Of a stretch of DNA of 64,000 nucleotides, positions 17,708-27,045 are shown piece by piece. The DNA is from Paludibacterium yongneupense DSM 18731. Its GTDB lineage: Bacteria > Pseudomonadota > Gammaproteobacteria > Burkholderiales > Chromobacteriaceae. The stretch covers positions 203,787-267,786 of the forward strand of contig NZ_KE383957.1 in NCBI RefSeq assembly GCF_000422925.1, in the 5' to 3' direction. The number at the start of each line of letters is the position of its first letter. Within the stretch, counting starts at the first letter, position 1. Made by a program: the position numbers and the translations under genes. A model generated the notes under the pieces. That model did not search any database, was not told where the DNA came from, and saw nothing but the letters and a program-made list of their open reading frames with translations.

Positions 17708-18595
17708 ATGGCAATGCCGAATTTCGCAGGGATAAACACGTCGCGCTATACCCTGGGCGAATGTGCGATCTGGGATGAACGCGGGCAGTATCTGTGGTGG
17801 ACCGACATTCTCGCGCGGCGACTGTTGCGCTTCGATCCGGCGACCGGGGACGGGCGCGAGTGGCCCATGCCGCAGCGGCTAGGCTGTTTTGCCCTCACGC
17901 AGCAAGAAGGGCTGCTGCTGCTGGGGCTGGAGAAAGGGCTGGCCCGTTTTGATTACCACTCGGGCGAGTTGACCCACCTGTGTGCGATCGAACCCGAGCG
18001 CCCGGGTACGCGCATCAACGACGGGCGCTGTGACCGTGCCGGCAACTTTGTGTTCGGCACACTGAACGAGGCCGGCGAGAGCGCGATCGGCTCATGGTAT
18101 CGCTACAGTCGTGACGGCGTGTTATTGCGCCTCGACCTGCCTGCCTGCCGCATTCCCAACAGCCTGTGCTTCAGCCTCGATGGCGCCACGCTGTACTTTG
18201 CCGACTCGGCCAGCAAACGCATCATGTGCTGCGATTACGATGCCGGCAACGGCGCAACCCGCCATATCCGCCTGTTTCATGACTTGGCCGCGAGCGAGCC
18301 TGCCGGGGCGCCGGATCCCGATGGCTCCATCATCGATGCGGCAGGGGGGCTGTGGAACGCACAGTGGGGCGCGGGGCGCGTCGCCCGCTACTTCCCGGAC
18401 GGGCGTCTCGACCAACGGTTCGACGTGGGGGCCGCGCAGCCAAGCTGCCCGACTTTCGGCGGCAGCGGGCTCGATACCATGTACCTGACGACGGCGCTGA
18501 CGGGGCTCGGCGATGCGGTCGGACCCGCCGATGGCGCGGTACTGGCCTGGCAGGACAGCCCCTACCGCGGCGTGGCCGAATCCCGTTTCGGTTGA
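17708..18595 (+). CDS. SMP-30/gluconolactonase family sugar lactonase
   Basis: 295 residues from the ATG at 17708 (GGAG just ahead); the upstream extension to 17591 covers the SDR 3' end and is rejected. Six-bladed propeller motifs are clear: LGECAIWDERGQYLWWTDI (about 13-31, with the metal-ligand Glu), INDGRCDRAGNFVFGTLNE (about 103-121, the N and D ligands) and PDGSIIDAAGGLWNAQWG (about 202-219). The family hydrolyses aldonolactones with a divalent metal; here galactonolactone to galactonate is inferred from dgoD and dgoK in the same operon. Confidence 0.9.
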   Translation: MAMPNFAGINTSRYTLGECAIWDERGQYLWWTDILARRLLRFDPATGDGREWPMPQRLGCFALTQQEGLLLLGLEKGLARFDYHSGELTHLCAIEPERPGTRINDGRCDRAGNFVFGTLNEAGESAIGSWYRYSRDGVLLRLDLPACRIPNSLCFSLDGATLYFADSASKRIMCCDYDAGNGATRHIRLFHDLAASEPAGAPDPDGSIIDAAGGLWNAQWGAGRVARYFPDGRLDQRFDVGAAQPSCPTFGGSGLDTMYLTTALTGLGDAVGPADGAVLAWQDSPYRGVAESRFG

Positions 18596-18619
18596 ATCGT
18601 CTATCTGCGCGAGCGACTC

Positions 18620-19492
18620 ATGACCCCGACTCCCATCACATTGCAAAACGAACACCTGCGCGTGCAACTGCTGCCCGAACTGGGGGGCGGCGTGGCCCGC
18701 TTCGATCATCTTGCGCACGGACGCGTGCACGCGATATTTCGTGCGCGTGCAGACAACGCTGGCGCGGATCCGAACACGCTGGCCTGTTATCCCTTGCTGC
18801 CCTGGTCCAACCGCATCGGCGGCGGCGGCTTCGACTTCGATGGACGCCGCCGCGAGGTCGGGCTGACGCGGCAGGACGAGCCCCTGCCCATTCACGGGTT
18901 TGGCGCCTTTTGCGCCTGGGACGGTATCGAAGCCGAAGACGCGTCGGCCATTCTGTCCTTGCGCTTGAATCGCGACGGCTGGGATTTTCATGCCTGGCAA
19001 CATTTTCAGCTCGGTGACGACCGGCTGGTCGTCACCGCGACCGTGCATAACCACGGGCCGCGCATGCCGTTCGGGCTCGGCCTGCATCCGTTTCTGCCGC
19101 GCACGGGCTCGACCCGGCTTTGGGCTCCGGCGACCGGTGTCTGGCTGTCCGGCTCCGATAGCCTTCCAGTCCGGTTGCAGTCGCCGCAGGGCGAGCGCGA
19201 TTTTGCGAGTCGCCGCACCTTGCCGTCCACTTTGACGCTGAACAACGGTTTCACTGGCTGGGATGGCCATGCGCAAATCGAATATGAAGACTGGCGGCTG
19301 GATATTCGCGCCGATGCCGGTTGTTATGTGCTGTACGCGCCGCAGGGCGAGGATTTTTTCTGTTTCGAACCGGTGGACCATCCGGTGGATGCATTTCATC
19401 TGAGCGGGGGTGCTGCCGCCAACGGCATGACGATACTGGAGACGGGGCAGACCCTGTCACGCCGTTACCAATTCGCGGTGCTGGCATCATGA
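18620..19492 (+). CDS. Aldose 1-epimerase family protein (mutarotase)
   Basis: 290 residues. Galactose-mutarotase superfamily motifs are PLLPWSNRIGGGGFDFDGR (about 56-74, the sugar-binding NRI), LPIHGFGAFCAWD (about 91-103, His for acid/base), and FGLGLHPFLPR (about 151-161); a C-terminal Glu lies in FFCFEPVDHPVDAFHL. It would interconvert alpha and beta anomers before dehydrogenation. It shares an ATGA overlap with the following SDR gene. Confidence 0.85.
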   Translation: MTPTPITLQNEHLRVQLLPELGGGVARFDHLAHGRVHAIFRARADNAGADPNTLACYPLLPWSNRIGGGGFDFDGRRREVGLTRQDEPLPIHGFGAFCAWDGIEAEDASAILSLRLNRDGWDFHAWQHFQLGDDRLVVTATVHNHGPRMPFGLGLHPFLPRTGSTRLWAPATGVWLSGSDSLPVRLQSPQGERDFASRRTLPSTLTLNNGFTGWDGHAQIEYEDWRLDIRADAGCYVLYAPQGEDFFCFEPVDHPVDAFHLSGGAAANGMTILETGQTLSRRYQFAVLAS

Positions 19493-20253
19493 GCGGCCGT
19501 CTGGCGGGTAAGGTGGCCCTGGTGACCGGGGGCGCGCAGGGCATCGGTGCGGCCATCGTCCGCCGCTTCGCCGCCGAAGGCGCCCGGGTGCTCATCAATG
19601 TCCGGCGACACGACCAGCGTGCTCAGACCCTGCTGGACGAAATCGGCGGGGGCGGGAGGGTTCTTGAGGCCGACGTCGCCGATCCGCTTGCGGTGGCCGG
19701 GATGGTGGCTGCCGGCGAGCGTGCTTTCGGCGCGCTCGACATTCTGGTCAATAACGCCGGCATCAATGTCTTCAACGATCCGCTGGCACTGTCCGACGAC
19801 GAGTGGGAGCGCTGCTTCTCGGTCGATCTCAAGGGGGCGTGGCACTGTTGCAAGGCTGCGCTACCGCTGATGCTGGCGCGCGGCGCGGGCAGCATCGTCA
19901 ATATTGCCTCGGTGCACGGGCACAAGATCATTCCCGGCGCTTTTCCCTATCCGGTCGCCAAGCACGGGCTGATCGGGCTGACGCGTGCGCTCGGCATTCA
20001 GTACGCCGCGGAGGGGATACGGGTGAATTCGATTTCTCCCGGGCTGATCCGCACCCCGCTGGCCGAAGACTGGCTGGCTACCCTGACGCCGGAACAACGC
20101 CAGCGCCAGATCGACATCTTGCCGTGCAAACGCATCGGCGAAGCGGACGAGGTCGCCTACACCGCGCTGTTTCTCGCCAGCGACGAGGCTCGCTTCATCA
20201 ATGCCACCGATATATTGATCGATGGCGGTCGCAGTCAACTTTACCATGAGTGA
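19489..20253 (+). CDS. Short-chain dehydrogenase/reductase, sugar-operon paralogue
   Basis: 254 residues from the ATG at 19489 that overlaps the epimerase stop. SDR motifs: VTGGAQGIGAA (about 12-22), LVNNAGIN (about 86-93), NIASVHG with catalytic Ser, YPVAKHG (about 154-160) and ISPGLIRTPLAED; end ATDILIDGGR. The family includes galactose 1-dehydrogenases of Pseudomonas/Rhizobium type. With the SDR at 16882 the operon has two dehydrogenases, perhaps for different sugars (galactose and arabinose/fucose) or steps. Its 3' end overlaps the dgoA start. Confidence 0.8.
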   Translation: MSGRLAGKVALVTGGAQGIGAAIVRRFAAEGARVLINVRRHDQRAQTLLDEIGGGGRVLEADVADPLAVAGMVAAGERAFGALDILVNNAGINVFNDPLALSDDEWERCFSVDLKGAWHCCKAALPLMLARGAGSIVNIASVHGHKIIPGAFPYPVAKHGLIGLTRALGIQYAAEGIRVNSISPGLIRTPLAEDWLATLTPEQRQRQIDILPCKRIGEADEVAYTALFLASDEARFINATDILIDGGRSQLYHE

Positions 20254-20884
20254 AACCATGATGTGGCCCACTAAACTCCCTCTGATCGCCATCTTGCGCG
20301 GCATTCGTCCCGACGAAGTCCTGGACCATGTCGGCGCCCTGGTCGACGCCGGATTCGACGCGATCGAAATTCCGCTCAACTCGCCCGACTGGCAGGAGAG
20401 CATCCGCCTTGCTCTGGCCGAGTATGGCTCGCGCGCCTTGATCGGCGCGGGCACCGTGCTGCAGGCCGACGACGTCGACCTGCTGGCCGGTCTTGGCGCC
20501 CGCCTGCTGGTGTCGCCGAATACCGATGTCGATGTGATCCGGCGTGCGGTCGGCCACAAGCTGGTGACGTGCATCGGCTGCATGACGGCGACCGAAGCCT
20601 TTGTCGCGATCAAGGCCGGAGCCCGGAACCTGAAATTCTTTCCCGCCGGCGAACTCGGACCGAACTATCTCAAGGCGGTATTGACCGTATTGCCCAAGTC
20701 GGTTCCCGTTTTTGCCGTCGGGGGCGTCACGCCAGAAAACCTCGCGCAGTATCTTGCAGTCGGTTGCATCGGCGCGGGGCTGGGCAGCGATTTGTATCGG
20801 GCCGGGCAGCCGCTGGAGCGGACCCGGGAGAAGGCGCGCGCCTTTGTCGCCGCCTGGCACAACTTTCAGGAAGCCACGGTATGA
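20246..20884 (+). CDS. dgoA: 2-dehydro-3-deoxy-6-phosphogalactonate aldolase
   Basis: About 212 residues. The KDPG/KDPGal aldolase signature is present: [31 protein letters not shown] (catalytic Glu), [25 protein letters not shown] (Schiff-base Lys) and [15 protein letters not shown]. It splits 2-keto-3-deoxy-6-phosphogalactonate into pyruvate and glyceraldehyde 3-phosphate. Start uncertain: ATGs at 20246, 20258 and 20261 are all in frame; the last aligns best with E. coli DgoA. The stop overlaps the dgoD start (ATGA). Confidence 0.9.
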   Translation: MSETMMWPTKLPLIAILRGIRPDEVLDHVGALVDAGFDAIEIPLNSPDWQESIRLALAEYGSRALIGAGTVLQADDVDLLAGLGARLLVSPNTDVDVIRRAVGHKLVTCIGCMTATEAFVAIKAGARNLKFFPAGELGPNYLKAVLTVLPKSVPVFAVGGVTPENLAQYLAVGCIGAGLGSDLYRAGQPLERTREKARAFVAAWHNFQEATV

Positions 20885-22029
20885 AAATCACCAAACTCTC
20901 GACCTGGCGGGTTGCCCCGCGCTGGATGTTTCTGAAGATCGACACCGACGAGGGCATCAGCGGTTGGGGCGAACCCGTGCTGGAAGGCCACGCCCGCAGC
21001 GTGGAGGCTGCCGTGCACGAGATGTCGGCGCTGCTCGTCGGGCAGGACCCGCAGCGTATCAACGATCTGTGGCAGATGATGTATCGGAGCGGATTCTACC
21101 GCGGCGGCGGCGTCTTCATGAGTGCGATTTCCGGCGTGGATCAGGCCTTGTGGGACATCAAGGGCAAGGCGCTCGGCGTCCCGGTCTATCAGTTGCTGGG
21201 AGGATTGGTACGGGATCGCGTCAAAACCTATAGCTGGGTCGGCGGCGATCGTCCGGCCGACATCATTCGCGATATCCGGCTGCGGATGGAAGTCGGCTTC
21301 GATACGTTCAAGATGAATGGCTGCGAAGAAATGGCAATCATCGACAATAGCCGCGCCGTGGACGCTGCCGTGGCCAAAGTGGCCGAGATCCGTTCGGCCT
21401 TCGGCAATTCGATCGAGTTCGGTCTCGATTTTCACGGCCGGGTTTCGGCGCCGATGGCCAAGGTTCTGATCAAGGAGCTGGAGCCCTATCGGCCTCTGTT
21501 TATCGAGGAGCCGGTGCTGGCGGAACAGGCCGAATACTACCCGCGCCTCGCCGCGCAGACTGCGATTCCGATTGCCGCCGGCGAACGCATGTACTCCCGT
21601 TTCGAATTCAAGCGGGTGCTGGAGGCCGGCGGCCTGGCCATACTGCAACCGGACCTGTCGCATGCGGGAGGCATCAGCGAATGTTTCAAGATCGCGGCCA
21701 TGGCCGAGGCCTACGATGTCGCGCTCGCACCGCATTGCCCGCTGGGACCGATCGCGCTGGCCTCGTGTCTGCATGTGGATTTCGTCAGCTGGAACGCCTT
21801 TATCCAGGAGCAGAGCATGAGCATCCACTACAACCAGGGAGCGGATGTCATGGACTATGTGCTGAACAAGGACGATTTCAAGCTCGACGACGGGTATATC
21901 CGGCCGTTCCCGAAACCGGGGCTCGGCGTCGAGGTCGACGAAGAACGGATCGTCGAGGCCTCGAAATCGGCGCCCGACTGGAAGAACCCCTTGTGGCGGC
22001 ATGCGGACGGCAGCGTGGCCGAATGGTAG
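20881..22029 (+). CDS. dgoD: D-galactonate dehydratase
   Basis: 382 residues, identical in length to E. coli DgoD. Enolase-superfamily mandelate-racemase subgroup: N-terminal cap [40 protein letters not shown] (about 89-108), metal ligands in [16 protein letters not shown] and [12 protein letters not shown], and the [12 protein letters not shown] segment with the catalytic His. It dehydrates D-galactonate to 2-keto-3-deoxygalactonate. It is the last gene of the operon and is coupled to dgoA. Confidence 0.95.
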   Translation: MKITKLSTWRVAPRWMFLKIDTDEGISGWGEPVLEGHARSVEAAVHEMSALLVGQDPQRINDLWQMMYRSGFYRGGGVFMSAISGVDQALWDIKGKALGVPVYQLLGGLVRDRVKTYSWVGGDRPADIIRDIRLRMEVGFDTFKMNGCEEMAIIDNSRAVDAAVAKVAEIRSAFGNSIEFGLDFHGRVSAPMAKVLIKELEPYRPLFIEEPVLAEQAEYYPRLAAQTAIPIAAGERMYSRFEFKRVLEAGGLAILQPDLSHAGGISECFKIAAMAEAYDVALAPHCPLGPIALASCLHVDFVSWNAFIQEQSMSIHYNQGADVMDYVLNKDDFKLDDGYIRPFPKPGLGVEVDEERIVEASKSAPDWKNPLWRHADGSVAEW

Positions 22030-22552
22030 GGTCGGATCTGCCTGGGGGCGACGAAAAAAAACCCGCTCGTGGCGGGTGAGTAAGGAGATGGGAAATAAAC
22101 CAAATGTAATGGGATCGCCATTTATTTGGTTGCGACAGCATAGCACGAAATCGTGTCGAATCAAGTCATTGATTTTATGGATAATCTTTATGTGAAGAAT
22201 TATGATGTAGCTGTAATGAATACGCTTCCGACTGGTAGATTTAAATTAAATACCGGGTTGAAAGTTTCAATTGCCATGCTTATTTATTGGATTGATGCCA
22301 AATAAAGACGATTTTATAGGTTTGACGGTGATTTATTGCGTGGCAGTTGTAGTGCCGCCATGGCGCGAGCTGACGGTGTGCTCGGTCAAGGAGCGGCTAG
22401 AAGTGTAAAACGCACGCTAGCCGCCCGTGTGGGCGCGAACGTGGCCGATGGTGCACGTTTGCCGTGCCGGACAGTGATTTTGCCTTCCCGCGCGAGCGCA
22501 GGCATCGAGTCGAAGAGCGCTTCCCGGTGTCGTGCCGGGGCGCGCGCGGACG
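22030..22552. other. Intergenic region with an AT-rich island
   Basis: No recognised gene. Bases about 22085-22345 are markedly AT-rich against the surrounding high-GC sequence and contain palindromes CACGA-AA-TCGTG (22144-22155) and TTGAAA-G-TTTCAA (22258-22270). A 42-codon frame at 22177-22305 has no ribosome site. Bases 22350-22552 return to the normal composition and show nothing I can name. Confidence 0.45.
22054..22077 (-). terminator. Rho-independent terminator oriented to the minus strand
   Basis: ACCCGC-TCGTG-GCGGGT preceded by eight A, which becomes hairpin plus U-tract on the minus strand. It would stop transcription coming leftward, for example read-through from gph, before it enters dgoD in antisense. 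On the plus strand it could still act as an RNA 3'-end hairpin for dgoD. Confidence 0.6.
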
Positions 22553-23197
22553 TCAATCCAGATGGTTGAGCAATTGCAGGGGGTGGTCGACGCGAAGGTC
22601 GGCTCCCCAGTTTTCGGCATGGTCGCTGGCGTCGAAATAGCCCCAGTTGACGAGGGCGGTACGCATGCCCGCGGCCCGGCCGGCCGCCATGTCGCGTTCG
22701 GCGTCGCCGACATACAGGCAGTCGGCGGCGGTCAGTGCGAGGCCGTGCGCGGCGTGGTGCATCGGCCGCGGATCCGGCTTGGCAACCCCGACGGTATCGC
22801 CGCTGACGACCACGGCAGGCGGAAGCGGGAAGGGCAGGGCTGGCACCAGGCGGTCGGTGAAACGGCTCGGTTTGTTGGTGACGATGCCCCAGGCGCATCC
22901 GCGTGCGTCCAGCGCGAGAATGAGTTCCGCGATGCCGTCGAACAAACGGGTCTCGTCGGCGAAGCCGCGCTCGTATTCGTCGAGGAAGCCCAGCCGCAAG
23001 GCTTCGAAGTCGGGGTGTTCGCGCCCGAAGCCGAGGCCGACCAGGCCGCGCGCGCCATGCGAGGCGAGCGGCCGGATCGCGCTATATGGCTGCGGTGGCA
23101 AACCGCGCGCGGCCAGCATGCGGTTGAGGGCGGCGCCCAGGTCGAGCGCGGTGTCGGCCAGGGTGCCATCCAGATCGAACAGTACGGCTTTGATCAT
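22553..23197 (-). CDS. gph: Phosphoglycolate phosphatase (HAD family)
   Basis: 214 residues. HAD motif I is FDLDGTLADTALDLGAALN (about 7-25), motif II is in IVTNKPSRF (about 107-115, T and K), and motif III-IV in KPDPRPMHHAA and CLYVGDAERDM. The length and the P-L-A-S-H-G-A-R-G-L cap region fit Gph, which removes 2-phosphoglycolate produced by DNA repair or oxygenation. The ATG at 23197 overlaps the ilvA stop by four bases, so the two are translated together, although their functions are not obviously linked. Confidence 0.85.
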   Translation of the reverse strand: MIKAVLFDLDGTLADTALDLGAALNRMLAARGLPPQPYSAIRPLASHGARGLVGLGFGREHPDFEALRLGFLDEYERGFADETRLFDGIAELILALDARGCAWGIVTNKPSRFTDRLVPALPFPLPPAVVVSGDTVGVAKPDPRPMHHAAHGLALTAADCLYVGDAERDMAAGRAAGMRTALVNWGYFDASDHAENWGADLRVDHPLQLLNHLD

Positions 23198-24741
23198 GCG
23201 TTTTCCGGCGGGGTGGTGAGGGATTGCTTGCCAAGAAACAGCTTATACGCGGGGTTGTCGGTTTCTTCAATCCACGGGTAGCCCAGGTGCTCGAGGAAGT
23301 CGCTGAAGGAGCCGCCATCGGTCGCCGGCACCTGGATGCCGACCAGAACGCGTCCGTAATCGGTGCCGTGGTTACGGTAGTGGAACAGGCTGATGTTCCA
23401 GTCCGTGCGCATGGCTTCCAGGAAGCGCAGCAAGGCGCCCGGACGTTCCGGGAACTCGAAGCGCAGCACCCTCTCGTCGCGCAGCGCAGGTGCATGGCCG
23501 CCGACCAGATGGCGGATGTGCAGCTTGGCCAGCTCGTTGTCGGTCAGATCGATGGCCTCGAGCTTGTTGTCGCGCAACTCGGTCAACAGCCGGGTGAGGT
23601 CCTCGCGCCGCGCGATCTGCACCCCGACGAAGACATGCGCCGTCGCGGCATCGGCATAGCGGTAGTTGAATTCGGTGATATTGCGGCCGCCTATGACGGC
23701 ACAGAAGGTCTTGAAGCTGCCCGGCGCTTCGGGAATGCTGACCGCGATCACCGCCTCGCGCCGTTCTCCGAGTTCGGAGCGCTCCGAAACATGGCGCAGG
23801 CGATCGAAATTCATGTTCGCGCCGCAGTTGATCGCCACCAGCGTTTCGCCGCGCAGATTTTCGCGTTCGACATAGGCCTTGGCGCCGGCTACCGCCAGTG
23901 CGCCGGCCGGCTCCACGATGGAACGCGTATCTTCAAAGATATCCTTGATCGCGGCACAGATGGCATCGGTGTCGACCAGAATGATTTCGTCCAGCAATTC
24001 GCGGCAAATGCGGAAAGTTTCTTCTCCGACCAATTTGACGGCAACGCCGTCGGCGAAAAGGCCGACCTCTTTCAGTTCGACGCGATGGCCGGCCTTGATC
24101 GACTGGTTCATGGCATCGGAGTCGACGCTCTGCACGCCGATCACCCGGATTTCAGGCTTCAGGCGCTTGATGTACGAGGCCACGCCGGCCGCCAGTCCGC
24201 CCCCGCCTATGGCGACGAAGACGGCATGCAGCGGAGCGGTGTGCTGACGCAGGATCTCCATCGCGATGGTGCCCTGGCCGGCGATGACATCCGGGTCGTC
24301 GAAAGGAGGAATGTAAGTGGCGCCACCGGCGGCGACCAGTTCCATGGCCTTCGCGTAAGCATCCGAGTAGGACTCGCCGGAAAGGACGACCTGACCGCCG
24401 CGGGTGGTGACGGCATCGATCTTGATCTGCGGCGTGGTGACCGGCATGACGATGGTCGCCTTGCAGCCGAGCTTGCGCGCCGACAGCGCCACGCCCTGGG
24501 CGTGGTTGCCGGCCGAGGCGGTAATCACGCCCAGGGCGAGTTCTTCCGCCGTCAGGCGCGACATCTTGTTATATGCGCCGCGCAACTTGAACGAAAACAC
24601 CGGCTGCAGGTCTTCTCTTTTAAGCAGGATGGTGTTGCCGGTTCGGCGCGACAAATTGGGAGCGGGTTCCAGCGGTGTTTCCACCGCCACGTCGTAGACG
24701 CGCGACGTGAGGATGCGTTCTAGGTAGTCTTGATGCGGCAT
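23194..24741 (-). CDS. ilvA: Threonine deaminase, biosynthetic
   Basis: 515 residues, the long biosynthetic form. The PLP domain has SFKLRGAYNKM (about 50-60, Schiff-base Lys), SAGNHAQGVAL (about 76-86) and IGGGGLAAGVASY (about 177-189). Two ACT-like regulatory domains follow (about 330-400 and 425-500), supporting isoleucine feedback control. It makes 2-oxobutanoate from threonine for isoleucine synthesis. It is divergent from the D,D-carboxypeptidase gene and upstream of gph. Confidence 0.95.
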   Translation of the reverse strand: MPHQDYLERILTSRVYDVAVETPLEPAPNLSRRTGNTILLKREDLQPVFSFKLRGAYNKMSRLTAEELALGVITASAGNHAQGVALSARKLGCKATIVMPVTTPQIKIDAVTTRGGQVVLSGESYSDAYAKAMELVAAGGATYIPPFDDPDVIAGQGTIAMEILRQHTAPLHAVFVAIGGGGLAAGVASYIKRLKPEIRVIGVQSVDSDAMNQSIKAGHRVELKEVGLFADGVAVKLVGEETFRICRELLDEIILVDTDAICAAIKDIFEDTRSIVEPAGALAVAGAKAYVERENLRGETLVAINCGANMNFDRLRHVSERSELGERREAVIAVSIPEAPGSFKTFCAVIGGRNITEFNYRYADAATAHVFVGVQIARREDLTRLLTELRDNKLEAIDLTDNELAKLHIRHLVGGHAPALRDERVLRFEFPERPGALLRFLEAMRTDWNISLFHYRNHGTDYGRVLVGIQVPATDGGSFSDFLEHLGYPWIEETDNPAYKLFLGKQSLTTPPENA

Positions 24742-24950
24742 TCTTTTGTCCTGGTCGTTTTGTCTTTTCAGGCTATCAGCCCGGGACGCTCAAGGGAAGG
24801 GTTTGCATGCCGCGTTTTGTTGCGCCGCGCCATGCGAGTACTGCCGCGTCGGCGCCTCACGTGTAATCCATGCGGGCAGGCCGGGCGGGGCAGTGTATAA
24901 TTGGCAACTTGTTTTTACCACGCCGCGTCGTGAATGCTATTGATCAAGAC

Positions 24951-26093
24951 ATGAAAAAAATGAACCGATTTGTTGTTGCCGCAGCGTTTGCGCTGCCCGC
25001 TGTTTCTTTTGCCGCCGCTTTTGTCCCCCCCGTCCCCCAGATCGCAGGCAAGGCCTATTACCTGCTCGACTACAACAGTGGCCAGCCGCTGGCCCAGCAG
25101 GACCCCGACGCGCGCGTCGAACCGGCGTCCCTGACCAAGCTGATGACCGCCTACCTGACGTTCAAGGCGCTGCGGGAGCATCGTCTGCGCCTCGACCAGC
25201 AACTGACGGTGTCCGAGCGCGGCTGGAAGACCGAAGGTTCGCGCATGTTCCTCGATCCCAAGCGTCCGGCCCCGGTGTCCGAGCTGATCAAGGGCATGAT
25301 CGTGCAGTCCGGCAACGATGCCTGTGTCACGCTGGCCGAGGCGATTGCCGGCAGCGAAGACGTGTTTGCCCAGATGATGACTTCGCAAGCGCGTCAACTG
25401 GGCATGATGCATACCCAGTTCAAGAATGCGACCGGTTTACCGAACCCCGAGCATTATACGACGGTGCATGATCTGGCCATTCTGTCGGCCGCGATCATTC
25501 ACGACTACCCCGAGTTCTATCCGACGTACTCGATCAAGTCCTTCACCTATAACAACATCACCCAGCCCAACCGCAACCTGTTGCTGTATCGCGATCCGAA
25601 TGTCGACGGCATGAAGACCGGCTTCACCGACCGCGCCGGCTACAATATGATCGCCTCGTCGCACCGCGATGGCCGACGTGTCGTGTCGGTGGTGGTCGGG
25701 ACCGCGAGCCCGGAGGCGCGGGCGGAAGAAAGCGCGAAGTTGTTGAATTACGGCTTGCAGTTTTTCGAGACGCCCAAACTCTATCAGGCGGGCAAGCCGC
25801 TCAGCGTGATCCCGGTCTACAAGGGCGCCAGCTCGAAGCTGGACATCGGCTTCGCCCGCGACGTCTACGCGACCGTGGTCAAGGGCGAGGCCGGGCGGAT
25901 CAAAATCGATCTGAGCACGCGCCAGCCGGTGCTTGCTCCGGTCAAGGCCGGTCAGGTTGTCGGGCAGTTGACGGTTTCGCTCGACGGCAAGGTCCTCGAA
26001 CAACAGCCCGTGGTGGCCTTGCAATCGGTGGACGAGGGCGGCTTCTTCAGCCGGTTGTGGGACAGCATCAAGTTGCTGTTGAAGTGGAAGTAA
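24951..26093 (+). CDS. D-alanyl-D-alanine carboxypeptidase (PBP5/6 type, DacA/DacC family)
   Basis: 380 residues from the ATG at 24951. A signal peptide (about 1-24) precedes a peptidase S11 domain with the three penicillin-binding motifs: SLTK (about 61-64), SGN (about 121-123) and KTG (about 222-224). The C-terminal PBP5-type beta domain follows (about 280-360), and the end SRLWDSIKLLLKWK is an amphipathic membrane anchor. It trims pentapeptides in the periplasm. A TATAAT at 24896-24901 lies 50 bases upstream. It precedes the ybeD-lipB-lipA genes. Confidence 0.95.
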   Translation: MKKMNRFVVAAAFALPAVSFAAAFVPPVPQIAGKAYYLLDYNSGQPLAQQDPDARVEPASLTKLMTAYLTFKALREHRLRLDQQLTVSERGWKTEGSRMFLDPKRPAPVSELIKGMIVQSGNDACVTLAEAIAGSEDVFAQMMTSQARQLGMMHTQFKNATGLPNPEHYTTVHDLAILSAAIIHDYPEFYPTYSIKSFTYNNITQPNRNLLLYRDPNVDGMKTGFTDRAGYNMIASSHRDGRRVVSVVVGTASPEARAEESAKLLNYGLQFFETPKLYQAGKPLSVIPVYKGASSKLDIGFARDVYATVVKGEAGRIKIDLSTRQPVLAPVKAGQVVGQLTVSLDGKVLEQQPVVALQSVDEGGFFSRLWDSIKLLLKWK

Positions 26094-26105
26094 GATGAAG
26101 GGATT

Positions 26106-26129
26106 CCGCGCGGGTTTGCTCCCGCGCGG
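26106..26129 (+). terminator. Hairpin between the carboxypeptidase gene and ybeD
   Basis: CCGCGCGGG / CCCGCGCGG, a perfect 9-bp stem with loop TTTGCT, 13 bases after the carboxypeptidase stop. No U-tract follows, so it may only partly terminate or mark the mRNA 3' end. Confidence 0.5.
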
Positions 26130-26151
26130 GCGCTAGCGAGGTGAGTCGTCG

Positions 26152-26421
26152 ATGAGTGAAGATCGTAAGGACATAATGGAGTTCCCCTGCCGCTTTCCGC
26201 TGAAAGTGATGGGCGAACGGCATGAGGCGTTTGCCGCCACCATTATCGAGGTCGTGCGCGAGCATGCGCCCGACTTGGCGGAGCACGATGTGGTGGCGCG
26301 CGACAGTTCGGGGGGGCGCTATATTTCGTTGACGGTGACGGTGACGGCCGTGTCGCGCGAGCAGCTCGACCGCATCTATCTCGCATTGACTGGCCATGCC
26401 ATGGTCAAGGTGGTGCTGTAG
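26152..26421 (+). CDS. ybeD: YbeD family protein (DUF493)
   Basis: 89 residues with the DUF493 ACT-like fold: FPCRFPLKVMGERHEAF near the start, RDSSGGRYISLTVTVTA in the middle and the end LTGHAMVKVVL. In many proteobacteria ybeD sits between the D,D-carboxypeptidase gene and lipB, exactly as here, which supports the assignment. A regulatory role linked to lipoate or other metabolism has been proposed from structure but is not established. The stop is immediately followed by the lipB ATG. Confidence 0.9.
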   Translation: MSEDRKDIMEFPCRFPLKVMGERHEAFAATIIEVVREHAPDLAEHDVVARDSSGGRYISLTVTVTAVSREQLDRIYLALTGHAMVKVVL

Positions 26422-27045
26422 ATGGACTGTCGGGTCAAGCATCTCGGGCGGGTGGCCTTCGAGCCGGTGTTCGACGCCATGCAGGCTTTCACGTCGGCAC
26501 GCACGCCGCAGACGATCGATGAAATCTGGTTTCTCGAGCACGAACCGGTGTATACGCTGGGACTGGCCGGCAAGACCGAGCATGTCTTGCGCGAAACCGA
26601 TATCCCGCTGGTGCGCACCGACCGCGGCGGGCAAGTGACCTACCATGGCCCGGGCCAGCTGATCAGCTACCTGCTGATCGATTTCAAGCGCATGCATATC
26701 GGTGTGCGCGAGCTCGTGCGCCGTATCGAACAATCGGTCATCGACCTGATGGCCGACTTCGAAATCGCCGCCCATGGCGACGTCGATGCGCCGGGAGTCT
26801 ATGTCGGCAGCGCCAAGATCGCCTCGCTGGGGCTGCGCATCCGCAACGGGGCCGTCTATCATGGCCTGTCGCTGAATGTGGACATGGACTTGACGCCGTT
26901 CGACTGGATCAACCCCTGTGGTTATCCCAACCTGAAAGTAACGCAAATCAAGGATCTGGGGGTGTCGCTGAGTGTGAGCGAGGTCGCCGAACGGCTGCTG
27001 CCGCATCTGCGCGCCAACCTGTCCATGGCAAAGGAGACAAAATGA
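26422..27045 (+). CDS. lipB: Octanoyl-[acyl carrier protein]:protein N-octanoyltransferase
   Basis: 207 residues, normal for LipB. Motifs: [19 protein letters not shown] (about 33-51), [20 protein letters not shown] (about 68-87) and [20 protein letters not shown] (about 131-150), which hold the catalytic Lys; the Cys is in [14 protein letters not shown]. It transfers octanoyl groups from ACP to lipoyl domains, the first step of lipoate synthesis. The stop overlaps the lipA start. Confidence 0.95.
   Translation: MDCRVKHLGRVAFEPVFDAMQAFTSARTPQTIDEIWFLEHEPVYTLGLAGKTEHVLRETDIPLVRTDRGGQVTYHGPGQLISYLLIDFKRMHIGVRELVRRIEQSVIDLMADFEIAAHGDVDAPGVYVGSAKIASLGLRIRNGAVYHGLSLNVDMDLTPFDWINPCGYPNLKVTQIKDLGVSLSVSEVAERLLPHLRANLSMAKETK

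Noticed and set aside
15655-17739. 694-codon open frame on the minus strand
   Set aside because: Antisense shadow of araG, araH and an SDR gene; Asp/His/Arg-rich composition typical of high-GC antisense frames.
22177-22305. 42-codon frame in the AT-rich island
   Set aside because: No ribosome site, codon use follows the AT-rich background, no recognisable features.
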